The notes beneath the pieces were generated by a model. It saw only the letters and a program-made list of their open reading frames with translations, did not search any database and was not told the DNA's origin. Below are positions 58,987 to 64,000 of a DNA stretch of 64,000 nt, piece by piece (the stretch's first letter is position 1; each line of letters begins with the position of its first letter). A program made the position numbers and the translations under genes. The DNA is from Cyanobium sp. N.Huapi 1H5 (GTDB lineage Bacteria; Cyanobacteriota; Cyanobacteriia; PCC-6307; Cyanobiaceae): contig NZ_JAGQBH010000004.1 of the NCBI RefSeq assembly GCF_024345535.1, positions 62,001-126,000 of the forward strand. The letters run 5' to 3'.

Positions 58987-60488
58987 CGACCAACCCACCG
59001 ATGGCCCCCCCCACCGGGGCCCCTTCCCGTGGCTGGCGTCACCGGATGTTCGGCAGCCTGCTGGGCCAGCTCCGGCTGGCGGCCTTCACCTCGGTTTTCC
59101 TCGGGTTCAGCGCCGCCTCCGCCTTCACCCTCCTGATCAACCGGGACTGCCTGCTGCATCACCAGCACCATGACCAACGGCTGGAGGCGGGCTCCCTCGC
59201 CGATGCGCTCGACCGGCTCGTCGCCGATCCCTCCGCCACCCACGCCGGCCACCTGCGCGGGGAGCTGGAGCGCCGCAGTTCGCGGGAGCGTTTCTTCTGG
59301 GTGCGGCACGGGGATGGCTCCCTGCTGCTGCCCAGGCCGCTCGCCGGTGAACTGGTGGCCCTGCCCGGCCTCGTCGGGCAGGCGATGGCGGCCCAGGGCG
59401 GCATCTGGTCGGTCCGGTCGTTCACGCCCCTGCTGGTCGGCACGGATCGCCGCCTGGTGAAGGATCCGGAGGGCAACAGTTATCTCACTTACACCCTGCA
59501 CCAGTCCCCCGGCGGCAGCCAGCTCTGGGTCGCCGAGAACATCACCTCCAATGTCGCCAGCCTGCGCAACATGCTGCTGGGGCTGGCCGTGGTGTGGATC
59601 CTGTGCCTGGCGCTGACCCTGGTGGCGATCTCCGTGCTCACCCGCCGCCTGCTCCAACCGCTGCGGGATCTCAATCGCATGGCGGCCGGCGTCACCACCG
59701 AAAGCCTCGCCAGCAGCCATCTCAAGCTCGAGAAGGCGCCCCTGGAGGTGGAGGAGCTGGCCCAGTCCTTCAATGGCCTGCTCGACCGGCTGGCCCTGGC
59801 CTGGAGCCAGCAGCGGCACTTCGTGGGGCTCGTCTCCCATGAGCTGCGCAACCCCCTGATGATCATCGGCGGCTACCTACGCCGCCTGCAGCGCCGCGGC
59901 CAGAACCTGGATCCGGAGCAGATGCGCGCCCTCGCCACCACCGAGGCCGAGACCCATCGCATCACCCGCATGCTCAACGACCTGCTGGATCTCTCCCGCA
60001 GCGAGTCCGGCCAGCTGCAGATGGTGCTGACCCCGGTGGCGGTGGATGAGGTGCTCACCACCGCCTGCGACCTCGCCCGCAGCCAGCTGTCACGCCCGCT
60101 GCTGCTCACCCTTCCCGAGGAGGCCGCCGAGGGGCCGATCCGGGCGGTGGCCGAAACCGATCGCCTCCAGCAGGTGCTGCTCAACTTGATCGAGAACGCC
60201 GACAAGTATTCCCCTCCCGGTCGACCGATCTGCCTGGAGCTCACGAGGAACGACGCGGAACTGTGCATCAGCGTCCGGGACCAGGGCATCGGCATCCCCC
60301 CGGAGGACATCCCCAAGGTGTTCGATCGCTTCCACCGCGGCCGCAACGCCATCGAGCACGAACGGGGCTCGGGCCTCGGGCTGTCGGTGGTGAAGCTGCT
60401 GGTGGAGGCGATGGGGGGCACCATCGCTGTCGACAGCGAGATCGCGGTGGGGAGCCGTTTCCACATCCACCTCCCGGCGGCTCAGTAA
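58983..60488 (+). CDS. Membrane sensor histidine kinase
   Basis: The 501-residue product has a membrane segment near 25-45, a periplasmic sensor region (about 46-195) and a second membrane segment (about 197-218). A HAMP domain with LLQPLRDLNRMAAGVTTESL follows. The HisKA box FVGLVSHELRNPLMI has H286; the N box is LNLIENADKYSPPGR, G1 DQGIGIPPEDIPKVFDRF and G2 RGSGLGLSVVKLL. All catalytic boxes are intact. The GTG start overlaps the receiver gene. The 3' end overlaps the convergent GT39 gene by seven bases. The signal is unknown. Confidence 0.94.
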   Translation: MTTNPPMAPPTGAPSRGWRHRMFGSLLGQLRLAAFTSVFLGFSAASAFTLLINRDCLLHHQHHDQRLEAGSLADALDRLVADPSATHAGHLRGELERRSSRERFFWVRHGDGSLLLPRPLAGELVALPGLVGQAMAAQGGIWSVRSFTPLLVGTDRRLVKDPEGNSYLTYTLHQSPGGSQLWVAENITSNVASLRNMLLGLAVVWILCLALTLVAISVLTRRLLQPLRDLNRMAAGVTTESLASSHLKLEKAPLEVEELAQSFNGLLDRLALAWSQQRHFVGLVSHELRNPLMIIGGYLRRLQRRGQNLDPEQMRALATTEAETHRITRMLNDLLDLSRSESGQLQMVLTPVAVDEVLTTACDLARSQLSRPLLLTLPEEAAEGPIRAVAETDRLQQVLLNLIENADKYSPPGRPICLELTRNDAELCISVRDQGIGIPPEDIPKVFDRFHRGRNAIEHERGSGLGLSVVKLLVEAMGGTIAVDSEIAVGSRFHIHLPAAQ

Positions 60489-62422
60489 CGCTCCGGACGG
60501 GGGTCCTGCCAGTCGGGGGCAAAGCCCTTGCGCCGCAGCAGGGCGGCGGCGTCCTCGAGGCGGCGGCGATCCAGGCGCCACAGCCGATAGACGCCGGCGC
60601 GCTCCAGTTCGCTGGCACCAAGATGGCGCCAGAAAGGGGCACGGGCGGTGGTCTGGTCGATCACCACCAGCACGGTGGGCTGGTCCTCCGGTGTGCTGGG
60701 CCGCTGCCCCGCCCGGCGCTCCCGCCGCAGGCGGTCCGCCAGGTTGAGGGGGCCCTCCACGCCGATGCCCTCGTAGATCACGATCCGCCGGCTGTAGTAG
60801 TGCAGGGAGGGCTTGAGCACCCCCACCATCGCCACGGGCTCGCCTGGACGGCCCTCCCGCTGCAGGGCGGCCGCCATGCGGCGCACGGGCTCACCCCGCA
60901 GGCGATCGCCTACGCTCCACAGCGGCAGCAGGGCCGCGGGCACGAACAGCACCAGGGGCAGCTGCAGGGCCAGCAGGCGCAGGGGTGGGCGGCGGCGCCG
61001 GGTGATCCAGCCCAGCAGGGCGGCCAGCAGCCAGCAGGCGGCCACCACGGGCACCAGGGGACTGCCCCGGAGCTCCGTCGCCAGCGTCGGCATCTCCGGA
61101 TCCTGGATCAGCGGCAGCCAGAGGGGCGCCGCCAGGAACGCCAGCCCCAGGCCGCTCACCAGCAGCAGGCTGAGGCCCCAGGCCCAGCGCTCCCAGGGCG
61201 GGCCGCCAGCCTCTCCGCCATCGCCGGACCAGCCCGTCTGGGCCGCCAGGGCGATCAGCAGGGCGGCGGCGGGCGTCGCCGGCAGCCAGTAGCTGGGCAG
61301 CTTGGTGGCGGCGGCGGTGAAGAACAGCAGCACCGCCAGAAGCCAGCAGGCGGCGAAGCGGGCCAGGGAGGCGGCCGGGGGCTGGGCCCAGGTGGGGCAC
61401 CAGGAGCGGCGCAGCGGTCCGATCGCCCGGGCCAGGCCGACGAGCAGCAGCGGCGAGACGGGCAGGCTGGCCACCAGCATCACCGGCACGAAGAACCACC
61501 AGGGCTGCAGGTGGCGATTCACCACCTCGGTGAAGCGCTGGAGGTTGTGGTACCCGAAGAAGCTGTCCCAGAAGGGCTGCCCTTCGCTGTCCAGGGCCAG
61601 CAGGTACCAGGGGGCCGCCACCAGGGCGGTGAGCGCCAGGCCCCGCAGCGGCCGCAGACGCCGCCACAGCCCGGCGATGTCGGCCTGGAGCCAGCCGAAC
61701 AGCAGCAGGGTGAGGCTCAGGAGCACCACCGCCACCGGCCCCTTGGCCAGCACGGCCAGGCCGAGCACGGGCCACGGCAGCCACCAGCGCCGGCCAGGGT
61801 CGGCATAGGCCTGCCAGCAGAGCAGCAGGGCCAGGGCCACCAGGCCGCTGAACAGGGAATCGCTCACCGCCGTGCGCCCCCAGGCGAGCGCCAGGGGCGA
61901 GAGGCCGAAGGCGAGGGCGGCGGTGAGGGCCGTCAGGCCCGGACGCTCCGGCGCCGTTGGGGAGGCGTCGGCGGCGGCGGCGGCCGGGGCGGCCTCTGGG
62001 GCGGCCCGGAACGGGGGCTGGGGCCAGCGCAGCAGGGTGTCCGCCAGGGCCAGCATCACGCCGATGGCGGCCAGGGCGGAGGGGAAACGGGCGGCCCAGG
62101 TGCCCAGGGGATTCCACTGCTCCTGGCCGGGCAGGGCATAGACGAGCCCCATCAGCCAGTAGACCAGCGGCGGCTTGTCGTAACGGGGCAGGCCGTTGAC
62201 CCGGGGGATCAGCCAGTCGCCGGTCTCCGCCATCGCCCGGGCCGAAGCCGCGAACAGGGGCGGCGTCTCATCCACCAGCCCCGTCGTGCCCAGCTGCCAG
62301 GCGAACAGGACCAGGCCCAGGACCAGGGTGATCAGCAGCAACCGGCGGCGCTGGCGGCGGGGCAGGGCGGGCAAACCGGCTGGGCGAATCGGAGGGAACC
62401 TATCGCTCCCCAGCCGTTCCAT
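60482..62422 (-). CDS. GT39/ArnT-like membrane glycosyltransferase
   Basis: The 646-residue polytopic protein has a first helix near 28-48. The periplasmic loop TTGLVDETPPLFAASARAMAE has the D-E pair, and DWLIPRVNGLPRYDKPPLVY follows, a typical lipid-sugar-dependent transferase signature. About eleven further helices and a soluble C-terminal domain (about 500-646) complete it. An Ala/Pro-rich insert lies near 140-158. ATG 62422 overlaps the 3' end of the upstream GT4 gene (62400-62422). It is only distantly similar to the tandem pair at 31793-34899. Acceptor unknown. Confidence 0.9.
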   Translation of the reverse strand: MERLGSDRFPPIRPAGLPALPRRQRRRLLLITLVLGLVLFAWQLGTTGLVDETPPLFAASARAMAETGDWLIPRVNGLPRYDKPPLVYWLMGLVYALPGQEQWNPLGTWAARFPSALAAIGVMLALADTLLRWPQPPFRAAPEAAPAAAAADASPTAPERPGLTALTAALAFGLSPLALAWGRTAVSDSLFSGLVALALLLCWQAYADPGRRWWLPWPVLGLAVLAKGPVAVVLLSLTLLLFGWLQADIAGLWRRLRPLRGLALTALVAAPWYLLALDSEGQPFWDSFFGYHNLQRFTEVVNRHLQPWWFFVPVMLVASLPVSPLLLVGLARAIGPLRRSWCPTWAQPPAASLARFAACWLLAVLLFFTAAATKLPSYWLPATPAAALLIALAAQTGWSGDGGEAGGPPWERWAWGLSLLLVSGLGLAFLAAPLWLPLIQDPEMPTLATELRGSPLVPVVAACWLLAALLGWITRRRRPPLRLLALQLPLVLFVPAALLPLWSVGDRLRGEPVRRMAAALQREGRPGEPVAMVGVLKPSLHYYSRRIVIYEGIGVEGPLNLADRLRRERRAGQRPSTPEDQPTVLVVIDQTTARAPFWRHLGASELERAGVYRLWRLDRRRLEDAAALLRRKGFAPDWQDPRPERY

Positions 62423-63665
62423 CCTGTGTCGCCGTTCCGGCCATCAGCCGATCCACGAGCGCCAGCTGCCGGGGCAGGCAGACCTGGCTGAGATCGAACC
62501 GTTCCACCACCGTCCGCCGGGCCTGCCTGCGCAGCCCGGCGTGGCCGGCCGGATCGGCCAGCACCGCCGCCAGCCGCTCGGCCAGGGCCCGGTGATCGAA
62601 GAAATCCACCAGCAGACCGTTGTGGCCATCCTCGATCACGTCCTGCACCGGGGCCGTGGCCGAGCCGACCACCAGGGCACCGCAGCTCATCGCCTCCAGC
62701 AGGCTCCAGCTGAGCACGAAGGGAACGGTCAGATAGACGTGGCAGGCCGTGACCCGGAACAGCTCGTGCAGTAACGGGTGGGGCACGCGGCCGACGAAAT
62801 GGACCCGGCGCCGGTCGAGGTCGTCGCCCAGCTCCCGCAGCATCGCCTCCTTCCAGCTGCCGCCGCCGGGGGGGAGGGCGCCGTAGCTCACCCCATCGCC
62901 GCCCACGATCACCACCTGGACCCCGGGCCTGAGCCGCTGCAGCCGGGGCAGCATGCGCATGAAGGTGTGGAAACCCCGGTAGGGCTCCAGGTTGCGGGCC
63001 ACGAAGCTCACCACTTCATCCCCGGGAGCGAAGCTCAGGCCGGCGCGCTGCAGCTGCAGGCGGGCGGGGCCATGGGGGGCGATCGCGGCGGTGTCGATGC
63101 CCTCATGGATCACGCTCAGCCGCTGGCGATAGGGCGCCGGCACGGTGCTGGCCTGCCAGGGGGTAGGGGCCAGGCCCCAGTCCAGGTCCTGGAGGGCCAG
63201 CAGCTGGGGGGCCCGACGCAGGCGCAGGCGGGCCCGGGGGCGCCAGTCGGCGTCGGCGAACTCCGGGTCGAATCCCACATCGCCGCCCGCCAGCTGATAG
63301 AGGAACTCCACCTGGTGCAGGACCGGCACGGCCGGCAGCAGGTCCTTCACCACCAGCAGTTCCCCCCAGCCCGGATGGCCGATCACCAGATCGGGCCGCA
63401 GGCCGTCCTTCAGCAGCGACTCCAGGCAACGGGCCACCGCCTCGGCCCGCAGGATCTTGGTCTGGAAATCGGCTGCCCAGGGATGGCAGGGCGGCACCCC
63501 CCCGGGGGGCAGGGGGTCGTAGCGGTGCAGGGGGATGGAAGGCAGGGGCTGGCTGGTGGGGCCGCCGATGGCCACCACCCGGTCGCCGCGGGCCTGCAGG
63601 GCCGGCGCCAGGTGCCGGTACTGGCCGGGGAAGTTCTGATGGACAAATAGGACGGTGCGGCTCAT
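62400..63665 (-). CDS. Glycosyltransferase family 4 protein
   Basis: The 421-residue product starts MSRTVLFVHQNFPGQYRHLA, a start seen in a family of proteobacterial and cyanobacterial GT4 enzymes. The C-terminal half has VSFVARNLEPYRGFHTFMRM, VQVVIVGGDGVSYGALPPGG, HFVGRVPHPLLHELFRV and VPFVLSWSLLEAMSCGALVVG. No signal peptide. The start overlaps the EamA stop (ATGA, 63662-63665), and the 3' end overlaps the GT39 gene by 23 bases; the three form one minus-strand operon. Confidence 0.92.
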   Translation of the reverse strand: MSRTVLFVHQNFPGQYRHLAPALQARGDRVVAIGGPTSQPLPSIPLHRYDPLPPGGVPPCHPWAADFQTKILRAEAVARCLESLLKDGLRPDLVIGHPGWGELLVVKDLLPAVPVLHQVEFLYQLAGGDVGFDPEFADADWRPRARLRLRRAPQLLALQDLDWGLAPTPWQASTVPAPYRQRLSVIHEGIDTAAIAPHGPARLQLQRAGLSFAPGDEVVSFVARNLEPYRGFHTFMRMLPRLQRLRPGVQVVIVGGDGVSYGALPPGGGSWKEAMLRELGDDLDRRRVHFVGRVPHPLLHELFRVTACHVYLTVPFVLSWSLLEAMSCGALVVGSATAPVQDVIEDGHNGLLVDFFDHRALAERLAAVLADPAGHAGLRRQARRTVVERFDLSQVCLPRQLALVDRLMAGTATQDGTAGER

Positions 63666-64000
63666 GGCGGCACCAGCTCCGTCCGCCCGCCCGCCTGCCA
63701 GATCCGGCCGCGCTGGTTGATCAGCAGCACCGAAAGCAGGGCCAGCGCCGCCCCCAGCCACTGCAGCGGCCCCAGCCGCTCGTCCAGCAGCAGCACCCCG
63801 CAGAGCACCGCGAACACCGGCGTCAGGAAGGTGAGGGCGGTGAAGCCGGTGAGGTCGCCACTGCTGGCGAACCAGAAGAAGAGGCCATAGGCCAGGGCAC
63901 TGCCGAGCAGGGCCGCGTAGGCCATCAGGCCCCACTCCAGCGGGCTCCAGTGGGGCCAGAAGCTCACCGTCTCCGGGCGGAGCAGCGCCTCCCCACCGGC
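63662..64000 (-). CDS. EamA/DMT-family transporter (5' end beyond window)
   Basis: Only the C-terminal 112 codons are inside the window; the frame is open to the right edge. Visible are three or four membrane segments, with LEWGLMAYAALLGSALAYGLFFWFAS, LTGFTALTFLTPVFAVLCGVLLLDE and LQWLGAALALLSVLLINQ. This is the end of a second EamA repeat, where the Pro in LTPVFA and the Glu in LDE are conserved. The substrate is unknown. It overlaps the GT4 start as ATGA. Confidence 0.88.
   Translation of the reverse strand, partial: AGGEALLRPETVSFWPHWSPLEWGLMAYAALLGSALAYGLFFWFASSGDLTGFTALTFLTPVFAVLCGVLLLDERLGPLQWLGAALALLSVLLINQRGRIWQAGGRTELVPP

Noticed and set aside
1-64000. CRISPR arrays, insertion sequences, att sites or a replication origin
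   Set aside because: No regularly spaced repeats, transposase or integrase motifs, or DnaA-box clusters were noticed on reading; the single tRNA has no duplicated 3' end nearby.

Overview
The window is GC-rich, gene-dense cyanobacterial DNA, most like a Cyanobium / alpha-Synechococcus chromosome. This is judged from a CpcS/CpeS-type phycobiliprotein lyase, the ThiD2-ThiE fusion, DUF1517/FLAP1-like, DUF3611, DUF3122 and YlqD proteins, a long-form ribosome hibernation factor and a CobL-type fusion. No database search was run and the strain is not identified. No CRISPR array, insertion sequence, rRNA or prophage was seen. One tRNA was found, tRNA-Ala(GGC). No stretch longer than 300 bases lacks a gene.

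Layout. 1-5264 is a polysaccharide export locus: a Wzz/BY-kinase running off the left edge, divergent from an OPX (Wza-like) protein, a proline-rich membrane-anchored protein and a small outer-membrane barrel. 5299-16134 is mostly housekeeping: era, a bilin lyase, trmD, ispF, larB, DUF1517, thiS, thiE, ribF, surE and pheS. 16141-18106 holds a convergent GT61 glycosyltransferase and sulfotransferase that look compositionally different from their neighbours. 18323-31777 has the coupled nadK / degenerate response regulator / DUF192 lipoprotein set, cobL, an O-acyltransferase, a GH116 glycosidase, DUF3122, ribD, DUF427, a Nif11-like peptide, SRAP and ftsH. 31793-34899 is a tandem pair of GT-C type membrane glycosyltransferases with a 107-bp perfectly identical tract. 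34946-36746 is argF, lexA and tRNA-Ala. 36857-42693 is an accessory block: a secreted protein, an exported type I sulfatase overlapping an apparently exported formylglycine-generating enzyme, then a pilin-like secreted protein overlapping an AraC regulator. 42788-57195 is again mainly housekeeping: MscS, lnt, phasin-like, FKBP, sodB, queA, PDH E2, YlqD, acyl-ACP synthetase, lipB, hpf/lrtA, deoC, recO and an MFS transporter. 57247-64000 holds a GT4 enzyme, a receiver-only regulator overlapping a histidine kinase, and a GT39/GT4/EamA set that runs off the right edge.

How the genes work together. A cell-surface glycan theme recurs: export machinery, GT61, sulfotransferase, O-acetylation, three GT-C enzymes, two GT4 enzymes, GH116, and a sulfatase with its activator. 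Genes are tightly packed. Many same-strand neighbours share ATGA, GTGA or TTGA overlaps, and six convergent pairs overlap at their 3' ends. Intergenic structure is concentrated at 18107-18322 (three inverted repeats) and in the leaders of the hibernation-factor and phasin-like genes, where a hairpin touches the ribosome binding site.
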